This document shows, piece after piece, positions 26,934-38,536 of a stretch of 64,000 nucleotides of DNA. The notes below the pieces were generated by a model that saw only the letters and a list, made by a program, of their open reading frames with translations, had not been told where the DNA came from and did no database searches. The stretch comes from Caenorhabditis remanei (taxonomy: Eukaryota > Nematoda > Chromadorea > Rhabditida > Rhabditidae): positions 16,864,001 to 16,928,000 of the forward strand of contig NC_071328.1 of NCBI RefSeq assembly GCF_010183535.1. Reading direction: 5' to 3'. The position numbers and the translations under genes were made by a program. How positions within the stretch are numbered: position 1 is the first letter of the stretch; each line of letters begins with the position of its first letter.

Positions 26934-27891
26934 TTATGATCTCTTCCGTGGCACATTTCTAACTACACCACTGGTAGCAGACTTCTGCTTCTGTCGTCCC
27001 GTCTCCACAGAATTCGCCTTCTTCGCCGTCGTCGTCGCCTTCTGAATCTGCTTCTGTTTCCCACTTTCAGCTTTCTTCTGCTTCTGTCTCTCCGCCTTCG
27101 ATTCCTCCTTCTTCTCCTCTTTTTTCCGTTGTTTCTCCTCAATTTCCATCGCCCGAATATCTTTTTTCGCGAATCGTCGTTTCCTCTTCAATCCCGATTT
27201 GATTTGAGAGGGGATGCTCCGACGATGAGATTCTGAAGCGCCACGTGGATTCTGATGGTGGTGATTGTGATTTTGGCGATTGAAGTTGTTCCATTGCTCA
27301 CGGATGATTGGGGATCCGATGAGGCACAGACCTAAGACTGCCTGAAAGAAATGAGGAATTGGGAGCAGCTTAGAGACTACAAACTACAATTTTTCCAAAA
27401 AAAAAACATTAAAAAACACTCTTCATTTACTTGGCCACTCGATCTAAAGTGCGCCCGCGTGGCCTAGTTGTTTAAAGCGCGGTCGCCCTCCACAGTATGA
27501 AAGTTCGGTTTTGCCCGCTGGCTCAGATTTTTTTCTTTTTTCAAAACTGTTGCGGACAGCGCCGCCGACAAACGCCGCTTGTTTTTTGATATATAAGAAT
27601 CCAATTTTAAGCGATTTAAATAACGATAGAAGCTTTGAATGGTAGTCTACAGCAGAACTATGTTTTTGGGAGGGGAGCCTAAGATTTAAAAAAATCTAAA
27701 TTTGAAAAACGCAATCATGTTTGTTGGGAATAAGACTTTTATTTATTTTCTTGAGAGAGCCTTACAGACTACAAACTACAAACTACAATACTTACCAACG
27801 CTGTGAAGGAGAACAGTAAGATAGCATTGCCAGTGTCCACGGACTTTATATGGTTCCGTATCTTCTCGTGGAGTAGAGTGATATGGTCCAT
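26934..27891 (-). CDS. Small single-pass membrane protein with basic tail, 167 aa
   Basis: Two exons read leftward: 27891-27796 and 27341-26934, joined in phase 0 by GT-AG. The ATG lies two bases after a TTTCCAG acceptor, so trans-splicing is likely. A hydrophobic segment spans the junction (about residues 23-44, AILLFSFTAL then AVLGLCLIGSPII). A His/Asn-rich patch follows (NHNHHHQN), then a long Lys/Glu/Gln-rich, probably coiled or disordered tail (KRKRRFAKKDIRAMEIEEKQ onward). Topology and function are unknown, and I do not recognise the family. Confidence 0.7.
27452..27534 (+). tRNA. tRNA-like sequence, probably a degenerate copy
   Basis: An A-box-like TGGCCTAGTTG (27460-27470), a B-box-like GTTCGGTTTTGC (27503-27514) and a run of seven T (27528-27534) are spaced as in a tRNA gene. 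The T stem does not pair well and the acceptor ends do not match clearly, so a pseudogene or SINE head is more likely than a working tRNA. Confidence 0.35.
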
Positions 27892-28055
27892 ACCTGGAAA
27901 TCGATGGTTGAATAGATAAGGAATATTTGGGTGGAGAGAAAGGGACATTCGGATAAACGGGAGGGATAGAAGGACTAGAGGACTGTTACGATCGAAATAC
28001 AGAATGATCATTGTCACGGTCAGGGTCAAATGTGGATCCACAATTTCACTTCTTA

Positions 28056-29199
28056 CATGGGAATGACCCAAGGTGAAACGCTGGGTTTTCTTAGATATTT
28101 TGGGAAATGATAGCCCTTCACCCAACTAGAACAAAATAAAAATATTACGTGCCCCTTTTAAGTTTCCAGAGAATGGCAGGCATAATTCCATTTTTTCGAA
28201 TTTTTCGAGTTGAACCACTTCGAGACATCGTAACTCGGTCAATTCAAAAGCAATCTTTTCAAACTAAAATGTAATCGCAAGATCTTGACCAACGCTACAA
28301 TAATGGTCACTGACTCATGTTTCCTGCTGTGACTCCCGAATTACTATAAATGAAAATGTGAAAATTTGCACTTCTCATGAAATCAGAAAGTGGTCATTTT
28401 CGAAAAAAGGTATTTGGGAGGCTATGTCTATCCGATTGCCAGTAACAAATAAGGTACATATGCATGCCCAAACATATGGCTCACCTTTCATTCCAGAGAC
28501 TTTTTTTCATTTTTTCAGTTTTTAAGTTCAACTTCATGTATAGGGATACGTGTGATTTTTCAACTGTAGAGTTGATCAATTGTTCTGAGCAAAAGGTATT
28601 ATGACATTTAAGCGTAATATAGTTTTTAAAACTTCGTGATTGCCGTCTAACTAAAAAAAGGGAGAATTCACTGAAAAACGCGGAAGTTATTTTTAACGAA
28701 TCGACGTACCTCTATACATGAAGTTGGACTGAAAAACTGAAAAAATGAAAATAAGCCTCTGGAATGAAAGGTGAGCCATATATTTAAATACGTATATACT
28801 TCTTATTTGTCACTGGCAATCAGATAGACATGGTCTCCCAAATACCTTTTTTCGAAAATGACCACTTTCTGATTTCATGAGAAGTGCAAATTTTCACATT
28901 TTCATTTATAGTAATTTGGGAGTCACAGCTGGAAACATGAGTTTATTACCTTTTATAAAGCCTCAATCTATATCTTGCGATTACACTTTAGTTTGAAAAG
29001 ATTGCTTTTGAATTGACCGAGTTACGATGTCTCGAAGTGGTTCAACTCGAAAAATTCGAAAAAATGGAATTATGCCTGCCATTCTCTGGAAACTTAAAAG
29101 GGGCACGTAATATTTTTATTTTGTTCTAGTTGGGTGAAGGGCTATCATTTCCCAAAATATCTAAGAAAACCCAGCGTTTCACCTTGGGTCATTCCCATG
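28056..29199. mobile_element. Long palindromic element, 1.14 kb
   Basis: The ends CATGGGAATGACCC and GGGTCATTCCCATG are inverted, and similarity between arms continues for about 500 bp each (for example AGAGAATGGCAGGCATAATT and AATTATGCCTGCCATTCTCT). TTA flanks both ends (28053-28055 and 29200-29202), as the 3-bp target duplication of PIF/Harbinger-type elements would. No transposase frame is present, so it would be non-autonomous. Confidence 0.75.
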
Positions 29200-29215
29200 T
29201 TAGATATTCGAATAG

Positions 29216-29440
29216 AACAAATCTAGATCTTCATTTTCGTAGATGACCACTTTTTGATAGCTCCGCCCACTTTTGAGATAGAACGCTTCCCTTAATTTTC
29301 TTGACCGAAATGGGGAAAATTAATAACATGATGTTGGAAAAACTTTAAATTTATATTCGTCGTGTAGATCGAACCCGGACCTCCATTTTTGTTGTTAACA
29401 ATTTTTCAATAGCCCGCCCATTTTTGAGATATGCAGGTTT
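29216..29440. repeat. Two copies of the CTCCGCCCAC repeat
   Basis: GATAGCTCCGCCCACTTTTG at about 29258 and AATAGCCCGCCCATTTTTGA at about 29407, in the same orientation. Confidence 0.7.
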
Positions 29441-31235
29441 TAAGAAGGTAACTTCAAAAAACAATAAAGGGAGAGATATAAGGAGAGCCTAGAGAAGCTA
29501 GAGCGTTCTCTTATGACATATTTGCAAAAATAAGGTTTTGTAACGGAAAATTCTCAAGAGAGGGAAATCAACTAGAAAATCCCTAGTATCTCCCTGAATT
29601 TTCGCATATTCCAAAAATTAAACACAGATTCAGAATACTCACATCTTCAGGTTTCTAATGGTACCACTTTCAAGTTTCTAGCTGTAACCTCTATTGAGGT
29701 AGGTCAATTCAAACATCAGCGTTGTTCACAAGAAATTCAGAAAAAAAAGAAAAAAGCTATAAGGTCGACACAAAAAAAGAACCAAAAAAAAGTAGCGAGC
29801 ACAAAAAAAGAAAAAGAAAAGCACGCTTCGAAACACACACAACGTCTTCTTTCTTTCAAAGGATGTTTGGGTGGTAGTCATGGTCGGAGGTCCCGCTCTC
29901 TTTCTCTGCGTCTCCTCCCTCCACACACTCTCTCGTCCCCACGTGCACGGCTCCTCCCGGTCATCGGGAGAACACGAAGACGGCTTCTGCTCTCTTCTTC
30001 TCCTTCCATGTAATCCTAATCCCATCTGTCACCCCATCGTCTCTTCACTCTCTCGCAGTTCTCTGCGTCTCTTTGATCTACATACTGTTTCTCTTATGTA
30101 CTCCTTGGTCTTATGAGCCATCTTGGATTATTTCTTCTTTATTTTCTTCACCTTTTTTCGTTGGTTTTTTGAGAAAAATATGTATTGAAAAGGAGAAGAA
30201 GAATTGAATAGAATTAATCAAGAGGATTTGGTGACGGAGGTAGGCTCCGCCCACTTTTTATCACATGAGATACTGGAAATGGCAGATTGAGGAGAAAGAG
30301 AGACGAGAAGCCAAAAAAAAAGATTGAAAGGGAAAAAACGACATTAATGACTTGACACGTTAGGGGGACAGTGGTCAAAGTTAGAGTATGGAAATGAATC
30401 TAGCCTTCTCTAGAGCTGCCAGTTGCAAAGGTTTCATACGGTAGATACGGTAGAACGGCAAAGAGATCGAGAGACGACAACTTCTGAGGGACTCCTCTTA
30501 TTGTATTGTAGTTATTCAGGTTAAAAATTATCAATATAAGGAACGAGATGCTGAGAATGGGTTTTTTTAAATACAGAAGATAAGTACTGGCCATAAAGAA
30601 TGCGACACTTGTAGTTTTCAGTCGAAAATGGAGATGGAGAAATGAGCGTTTTTCAAATAAAGATGAAGTCATCTGTGGGCAAGAGAAAACTGCGTTAAGA
30701 ACTGGTTTGTTGACGAAATTCTAAAAAAAAAGTATCCCAGCCGCCCTCTCCGTGGCTATAAACTTCGATGATTTCTCACCGAATTTGACATGCAGAAGTG
30801 AAGGGAATGAAACCACTCTTCTACGTCCCGTTGTTGTTGGCACGATTTTCTCGGATAATTAATTCTATTTAAATCAAATAGGAATAATATTTCTCTGTTC
30901 CAGATTCTCCAATTCTGTGGAGAAGACGAGCATTCGACGCTATGTGAGCAGTTATATTTGGATAAACAATTGAGTTAATATGTCATTTCTGTCAACTATA
31001 CTCAATGAAATCCCTGCATCGTGTCTGTATTCAACAACTTCTTCATCTCGTCGTCACGGCGAAATCTGACTTTGAGATGCCGTCGATGGATTTGGAGGCT
31101 TACGCGAAGTTCCACTATCAATTTGTTGGAGATGATAATAGTGAACTCAATATTAGTAAAATCATTCATAATAATAATACTAATCAAACTGTTTAATTAA
31201 TCAAATTTTATTGAGTCCCGTTGTATGGAAATTGT
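29441..31235. other. Mostly non-coding; promoter-type motifs and weak exon-like fragments
   Basis: TCTCTGCGTCTCC at about 29905 and TTCTCTGCGTCTCT at about 30060 suggest a rightward promoter. Candidate exon fragments downstream are 30741-30862 (DFSPNLTCRSEGNETTLLRP), 30904-30975 and 31005-31196 (SLHRVCIQQLLHLVVTAKSD). They cannot be joined with consistent phases, so no gene model is given. Confidence 0.3.
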
Positions 31236-33218
31236 ATATAACGCGTTCTTTGTAAGACTCGAGCAACGTGTGCCCTAGGGCCAGATTTTTATATAAACAG
31301 GTACTATCGGTCTTGGGTAACCCATATGCATAATATTGGGTCGCAGCTCCGGGTTACTGTAGTACGGTAGGTGCTCAAAGGTGCAAAAGTGAAATTTTTT
31401 CAACGTTGTCGTAGAAAGCTGAAATTTTTACCACATAATATAGGCTCGTAGTATATACTTTTCACAAAGTTTCAAAAAATAAATAACTAAGTTTGCCAAG
31501 TTATAACGAAAAAACTCTAATTTTTCAACATTTTTTGGATTTAGAGGCAAAAAATGTGCCATTTTTGAAATAACACCTGTGAGGATATTTTTTTAAACAA
31601 GGTACGGGTTGTTACCTTGGTTTAAAAAAAAAGCTCAACTCATATCATCTTGTCCGGACGGTCGAAAAGTGGCAAAGTTTGAAATGACATTTTTCAAAAC
31701 AGCAATTTTTCAAACTTTTTTTACAGAAATGAACAGCCCATGTTTTACTGATAATTTTTTGTATTAACACTTGTTACCTAACTCTACTATTTTTGTCTGA
31801 AAAATGTGATTTTGTGAAAAAAACTGAAAAAATTTTTGCTCAAAAATTTTTTCATTTTGGAGACTTATTTTCAGTTTTTTTTAAATTTTAAAGCCATTTC
31901 CACGTACCCCTATACGTTCGAGTTTTCTACTGAAAACGCAAAAAGACAAATAACGGTGGAATGCTGTTGAAACATGCCAGAACATAGTGGTCTCATTCTG
32001 ACCTGGACACCACCAGATGTTTTAGAGGCAACCAACTCGGTTCCAGAGAATGACAAACGTTTTTCTTTTTTTTTCAAAATTTTCGGGTCGAGTCACTTTG
32101 AGACATTGTAACTTTGTTCTTTTCGAAGTATTTCATTAAATTCAAAGTGTTAACAAATTTTGAAAACTTGGGCTACAAAACAACTTAAAAGACCAAATTA
32201 CCAAAACTGAAAATGAGAAGGTATAAATCAAAACGTGAAATTTGACAGTTCTCATGAAATCATAAAATGGCCATTTTCAAAAAAAGGTCTCCTGCGATCA
32301 TAGAGTTACCAAGATAATGGTTGTGTTCAAAAACTATGTTCTGGCATGTTTCAACAGCATTCCACCGTTATTTGTCTTTTTGCGTTTTCAGTAGAAAACT
32401 CGAACGTATAGGGGTACGTGGAAATGGCTTTAAAATTTAAAAAAAACTGAAAATAAGTCTCCAAAATGAAAGTCGAACCATATATTTCAAGATGAATGAA
32501 TCAGAAATATCTAAAAATAGAACATTTGAATAATATCCAAAATCACATTTCACTTTTTTGCACAGAATAAAAAAAATTTTTGAGCAAAAATTTTTTCAGT
32601 TTTTTTTCACAAAATCACATTTTTCAGACAAAAATAGTAGAGTTAGGTAACAAGTGTTAATACAAAAAATTATCAGTAAAACATGGGCTGTTCATTTCTG
32701 TAAAAAAAGTTTGAAAAATTGCTGTTTTGAAAAATGTCATTTCAAACTTTGCCACTTTTCGACCGTCCGGACAAGATGATATGAGTTGAGCTTTTTTTTT
32801 AAACCAAGGTAACAACCCGTACCTTGTTTAAAAAAATATCCTCACAGGTGTTATTTCAAAAATGGCACATTTTTTGCCTCTAAATCCGAAAAATGTTGAA
32901 AAATTAGAGTTTTTTTGTTATAACTTGGCAAACTTAGTTATTTATTTTTTGAAACTTTGTGAAAAGTATATACTACGAGCCTATATTATGTGGTAAAAAT
33001 TTCAGCTTTCTACGACAACGTTGAAAAAATTTCACTTTTGCACCTTTGAGCACCTACCGTACTACAGTAACCCGGAGCTGCGACCCAATATTATGCATAT
33101 GGGTTACCCAAGACCGATAGTACCTGTTTATATAAAAATCAAAACTATGTCTTCTCTACAGGCTCTAGGCCAATATGTACTGTGGCCATGCTCGAGTCTT
33201 ACAGAGAACGCGTTATAT
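31236..33218. mobile_element. Long palindromic element, 2.0 kb
   Basis: The ends ATATAACGCGTTCT and AGAACGCGTTATAT are inverted. The arms then match over almost their whole length, for example GGTAACCCATATGCATAATA with TATTATGCATATGGGTTACC, and further in AACATGCCAGAACATAGT with ACTATGTTCTGGCATGTT. The unpaired centre is only about 340 bp (31990-32330). No coding frame was seen. Confidence 0.82.
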
Positions 33219-34326
33219 GTAATTGTCTGAAAATTTGTCTGCTAGCTTTTGAGCTAAAAACTGGAAATTTCAGGAATTCAGCTAAAAATCTCATTTTCTC
33301 ATCTTATAATCTCTCGGTTCCAACCCTTCTACTCCCTGGTTAATTACTGTTAATCTGTTCTAATTTCTCAGAATTTTTTCATTCCACCTTTTTCCCCGCT
33401 TTACCATTTGTTCGTTGCCTCATTCTCTCTTTCTTGTCATTAGTTCATCGGCACTGTAATAAAAAACGAAATGATTTTAATCGTTTTTACAACTGACAAC
33501 TACAAAAAACGCGCCTCGAACTCCCCTGACTTGAAAATATTAAAATCAGCCTAAAATTGTTGTACCCCAAAAATTAAATGCCAATTTTGACAGCTCATAA
33601 CTTCCTTTAATAAAATTTCCTGGCCTACCTTCAAGAGAATTTATTGTCTAGCCTTAAATCTGCGTCGATTCATGTGAAAAATATGCTGAATTTGAATAGC
33701 GCAGTCCCCCTTTAAGCCTCTCCATATGATAGAAATTGGAAATTTGACAGCTTCACTGTTTCAAAAATTTGGAACATTGAAATGAATTCCCGAGGGAAGT
33801 GAAAGCAGGTGAGACATTTCGAAATTTAGACAATTGGCAACCTCTAAGCTTCGAAATCAGAAAAAAAAGAAATTGAGAGACTCAGAAAAAAGAGACATTT
33901 CTCAAGTGGATTTCGGTAGAGCGCGGTTATAAGAACAGTGGTGAGCTAGTATATTCTAGCCATAATCTCCCACTTTATACAGAAGAAAATTTAAACTTCA
34001 ACACTAATCGATATTCTCAACCCTCATTTCCAGACCTTTTCCCTAATTTTGCAAACCAGAAGCCTCGCCCCCTCCTTTTTATTGATCTCCACGGTTAAAC
34101 AAACAACACATGTCATCATCAAGTGTCAACTAATTTGCACATTTTCTTTTTCGGTCTATTGTCTCGTCTTCACATACCCCCTTATTTCGTTGGGACATCT
34201 GACCTGACCCCGTCATTAATTCAGTGGATGACTGTTCCTTTTTTATCAACTCTCTTATTTTAATTTCTGATTTTAAAATTTTAACCGTGTTTTACAATAA
34301 TTAGCTAGTTTAGACGTTCTGTCCAA
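33219..34326. other. Non-coding stretch
   Basis: No exon is supported. It contains a dispersed motif CGGTAGAGCGCGGTTATAAG at about 33913, which also occurs near 19730 and 18555. Confidence 0.45.
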
Positions 34327-35368
34327 ATGGGTGGTCCATCCAGAACTGCTGGTTCCTTTCCTTCGGGATCAGCCAGTACTTCAGTTGGATTCCTGTTGAA
34401 GACGGTACGATTTTAGTCGCGTTTTACAATAGTTAGCAAATTAGTTTGACACCAAAGGAAACTAAACTTGTGAGGAAGAATTCTGCAATTTGTGCTTTGG
34501 ATACGATGCGAATCAAACTCAATGCCTTAGATGAAATAAAAAGACCCACTCTACTGCACAAACACGTGGCCAAAATCAACGATATCTTCATCAGAAAGCA
34601 GATTCATGCGGCTAAAGGAGACCTTGAAACCACTCCATATTGGCTTCAGTAAGTTACTTTTTAATTTGTTTCTGTTTTGATTATTAATTTTTTCAATTTT
34701 TCAGGATGCAGAATGAGGGTTTCCGCGAAGAGGCTGGGTTCTTCATTTCACATAAGACCCAGGATGGAGCCCGAAGAAAGCAAGTGGGTAGAGGTGTTGT
34801 AAACACAACTGGCTGTGGTTTTAATATATTTATTAAAGAAGATAGAATAGACGCTCTCCCCTGGGCTTTTATACCAAGAACATAGGCGGAGCTTATAATA
34901 ATATATAAAGTAGGATAGAATAGTATAGATGATGATTCACCCAGACGGTGAATCATAAAAGTGCAATAAGGTGAAAGGGGGGCACGAAAGTGGGAGAGTG
35001 TACAGTGTACAATCGAGTACATGTTGAGAAGAAGAAAGGAACCCGATAACGAGAAAGGAAAAGGTTTTATCGGTCTCTTCCACTACAATGGACACTATGA
35101 ATACGTGACACATACCAAGAGTGGAAAACCATCAAGGTAACTTTTTTCATCAAGGTAACTTTTTAACACATTTTTGTGCGGTTTGTAAGGCCAAAAAGAG
35201 AAGGAGCACGAGTGTGGTCACCCTATGCCTACTGAGACTGGAAAGAAGAAGAAGAAGCGAGAGAAACAAGACAAGTGGACCATAATCGTTTATGATGCAG
35301 AGTGTGTTGTGGTAAAAGACACTCCAATCTCAAAGACACATGAAAACATAGAGCAGTTTAGTCTCTAA
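34327..35368 (+). pseudogene. Uncharacterised multi-exon gene, possibly interrupted
   Basis: Exons 34327-34404, 34437-34648 and one starting at 34706 join in frame (ATG GGT GGT; LVRKNSAICALDTMRIKLNA; FREEAGFFISHKTQDGARRK). The first intron would be only 32 bp, which is short. After about 34790 the frame runs into AT-rich sequence and stops at 34883. Coding-like sequence resumes at about 35030 (GFIGLFHYNGHYEYVTHTKS), has a donor at 35139 and continues after 35190 in a Lys-rich frame. One reading is a gene broken by a roughly 240-bp insertion; another is an unrecognised intron. No family was recognised. Confidence 0.3.
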
Positions 35369-35467
35369 TCATGAGTATTCCCCTTTGACGCTTGCTGTCA
35401 ACATCCAATACTTTCCTTATGTTATCTCATTCTACCTATACGAATTTCTGATCATCTGAACTTCCTA

Positions 35468-35485
35468 CCCCCCCCCCCCCCCCCC
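35468..35485 (+). repeat. Poly-C tract
   Basis: An uninterrupted run of about 18 C, matched by poly-G tracts of similar length inside both LTRs (about 38262 and 48103). Confidence 0.9.
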
Positions 35486-35603
35486 ATTTTTCAAAACTCC
35501 AGTGGGCGGAGTCTACCTTGCCAGCATAATAACATCACTCCAACTTCAAAGCTTCTTATTCCATTCTTAAACGTATTCTTCTTACTTCCACTATATTCGA
35601 CGC

Positions 35604-35692
35604 TCATGACTCGAGTAAAGGCAAATGAGTTGCGAACTATCTAGAACTTGATGAGTTCAGAACACATCTGCCTTTCCTCGTAATCATCAGCA
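35604..35692 (+). ncRNA. Hairpin cassette family 1, copy A
   Basis: It begins with TCATGACTCGAG and ends with CTCGTAATCATCAGCAC. The conserved ends can pair (ATGA..CGA with TCG..TCAT). The private stem is AAAGGCAAATG with CATCTGCCTTT. Whether it is transcribed is unknown. Confidence 0.4.
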
Positions 35693-35924
35693 CATCCTTC
35701 GAATTTAAGTTTCTCAAGTTAATTTCCTGCAATAGTTATGAAAAGATCGGTCTTGGATAGTAAATTTAAGTAGCAAACATTTTTTCTATGAAACAGATTT
35801 TTTTCTTTAACGGTTGCAATTATTTTATTTTATTTTTACTTTTTCTTCTTCATTTGATTTTTTTCTTTAACGGTTCATTTGTTTAAGTGTGTGGATGTGG
35901 AAACCAACACGAGACTCTTCGAAT

Positions 35925-36043
35925 GAGTATAATCATGATTAAGTTTGAAGAAAATTGGGTCTTGACTCAAAAACTACAGTACCCCAAAAGCCACATTTTG
36001 TGGCGAGACCCGATTTACTTCAAACCTATTCATGATTATACTC
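35925..36043. repeat. Foldback repeat
   Basis: GAGTATAATCATGATTAAGT and ACCTATTCATGATTATACTC are the inverted ends, with GGGTCTTG / CGAGACCC further in. Confidence 0.8.
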
Positions 36044-36681
36044 AGAAAAAATTGGATTGATTCTGACCGGGTTACGGGAGGTTTTGTCAATTGAAATTTT
36101 CGAAAAGTTACGAAAATCTGAAATTAACAATACTTCAAGATCACACTCTTTGGAAGGGGAACTTTGAAACTAATGGGATGAAGATATTTTATCGGCTGTA
36201 TCGTATTACTCGTTCTGTTTTTTTAAACTTCTTCTTTCTTTTCGCACGTTCCCCTGTCAACAATTGATCGTTTGTATTAGTTTTCTTTGTCTATGTAGAA
36301 TTTTACTCCCGCTCGACTCCCGAAAAACACCATGACTTTCATATCATCCAGTCTGAGTAGAGTCTGAGGCTCCAATCCATAACCTTTGAAATGTTTTCGC
36401 GTCTATACTCGTTTGCCTAATCATCATCTCGGTTATTACAATTCTGAAGCGATGGAGAGAAATCCCTAAGCACTAGGTTGTACTTTTGAGAACCTTCGAG
36501 ACACATTTGCCTTATCACGAGTACTCTTCTCCAGACCTTGTCAACATCCCTTGGCGCATAACATTTTCATCCAACTATACGAATTGCTAGACTTCAAAAT
36601 TAATGACCACGCCCATTTTCAAATTACAATGTGCGTGTATATCCAATTCCATTCAACTCCAAAATGTACATATCACTCGAG
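36044..36681. other. Non-coding stretch
   Basis: No exon is supported. Diverged pieces resembling the family 1 hairpin flanks occur (for example near 36410), too weak to call. Confidence 0.4.
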
Positions 36682-36772
36682 TTCATGACACGATCAGAGA
36701 GAAGTTCTCACATCTTTACTATAAACCAGATGAACAGTAGAACGTGCCCTTCTCTCTAGTCGTAATCATCGG
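36682..36772 (+). ncRNA. Hairpin cassette family 1, copy B
   Basis: TTCATGACACGATC at the 5' end, AGTCGTAATCATCGGC at the 3' end. The private stem is AGAGAGAAG with CTTCTCTCT, plus an inner TTACTAT / ACAGTA pairing. Confidence 0.4.
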
Positions 36773-37148
36773 CTAAATTGGTTTCCAGGTTTGCGGGCAT
36801 TGGGATGGCGAACATAAAAAATAAATCCGTTTTTGAAAGTAAGCCTACTAGAGGAAAATATTTCAAGAACCATTGTGGATCCCAATTGCTGTTTATCTGC
36901 AAACATATCGGCCTCTTCGATTGCACCTCTTCTCTTCCCGTGTCTACTAATAAGCACTCTACTCGACGACTCCACTGCATCTTTGGATTCCAAGCTGCCT
37001 TGTCACACCCATTTCTCTTTTGGACGGAAGCAACATTCGGGCTCCGCCCACTTTTCAACTACTGGTTGGCGGAGTATAAAACCTCATTCTAAATAAAATT
37101 CCACCTTCACTTCAACATAAACATACTACTACTTTATCTTATTCACAG

Positions 37149-37236
37149 CTCTTGACTCGAGCTGAAAAAAGAATGGACCAAATTTGAGCCATTAGCAGAT
37201 TTGGTCCTTCCTTTTTCCCCTTGAAACCATCAGCAC
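37149..37236 (+). ncRNA. Hairpin cassette family 1, copy C
   Basis: CTCTTGACTCGAG at the 5' end, TTGAAACCATCAGCAC at the 3' end. The private stem is about 19 bp: GAATGGACCAAAT with ATTTGGTCCTTC. Its 3' end overlaps the 106-bp segment duplicated on both sides of the retrotransposon. Confidence 0.4.
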
Positions 37237-37333
37237 TTTAATCCAGGCAAGACAGAGAACCAGTAAATACTTTCAGAGCAAATACAAGACCTTTTCTGCC
37301 AAAACTGTTTTTCTGTTGCCGAAATCCCTGTTT
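37228..37333 (+). repeat. 106-bp flanking direct repeat, left copy
   Basis: It starts CATCAGCACTTTAATCC and ends GAAATCCCTGTTT. By eye it is identical to 51216-51321 on the other side of the retrotransposon. Its final T (37333) is also the first base of the left LTR. Confidence 0.92.
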
Positions 37334-38536
37334 GTCCGGGCAGTTAGCCACAAAGTTTTTGCTAAGCGAGCAGACTTTGACTTGGATTTACCTAATCAAG
37401 CTAACTCAGCTTCGCATCTTTGGCGACGTGTCACTTTCGTGATGCTAGGTTGGGAGATTTTGTCTAGAATTAGTCTGGACAAACTACCTGACTTTCGCAT
37501 CTGATACTCTTTTTTCTTTTGGTGACTTTACGTCTTGTATATGTTTTATAAGTGAGCGGACTTCGGCTCTAAAGAGTTTCGGTCAAATGGCTACACTTTT
37601 TAATGAATTTTTTAGTTGTTTTGGATCAGAGTGGAATATCGAATAATCGATATCTCTGTTTCCGAGTGTGCGCCACGAGGATATTCTCCTTAGCTTGAAG
37701 CGTCTTTTGTTTACTTGAATCTTCTGTGGAGGTATCTCTGGCGTACTTTGCTTTTATTTAGCGGACGTATGTGGATTCTTGCCCATCAGAAGTTCAGTGA
37801 TGTATTCACCTACATTTTTAGTGTGCACTTTGTGTCTTTTTAACGGGATTATGACTCATTTGAGCTCCCGATTAGTTTAGATGGGCTCGCTGCCGGATTG
37901 GTCTTATGCTGAGCACGTCATCTGCTGTATCTTTTTTTTGAGCGGCCTCCTTGAGGTATTCACGCTATCTTTTATGTTTGCAGGGACCTCTGTGGGTTTG
38001 CTGTTATTTTTTATATATTCTTTTGGGCTACCTCGATGAGGTGTTCAAGCCTTCTTTTATTATGGCAGTGACCTCAAGGAGATTTGCCTCTTTTCGCGTT
38101 TTTGTTTGCATAAGTTAGCTGGCGGTGTCGATAAGTGTTTTTTTTTTTGAGCGGCTCTCAGTACGTGTCACCCAACTGCGATGTTCCACAAAAAAGAATC
38201 TGTAACATAGATATAGCATAGAGTTTTTAACTCAGCGTAACATATGAATAGATAAAAGTGGGGGGGGGGGGGGGTAACAATTAGGGTTTTACTGGCTGAG
38301 GCCGGGGTAAAAACAATAAAAATTCAACAAGGGTGACAAGGTTAACAAGTTGTTATTGGCTTTGAGTGGACGTCTAGACGTTGCTCTATTGTGGAGCGGA
38401 TCCAGACGGTCCTGCCTTGTGACAATTATCCAACGAGTATTTCGCCATCTTTGGTGCTCTAGCGGACGGCATATTGGACGTCTGCGAGTAGCAGGCTTCT
38501 TGACACCAACGCTGAATGCGTTGAAAATATCCGAAA

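Noticed and set aside
29726..30116. Overlapping frames on both strands at a GC-richer patch
   Set aside because: They reflect CT-rich promoter-type sequence with CTGCGTCTC motifs rather than coding sequence.
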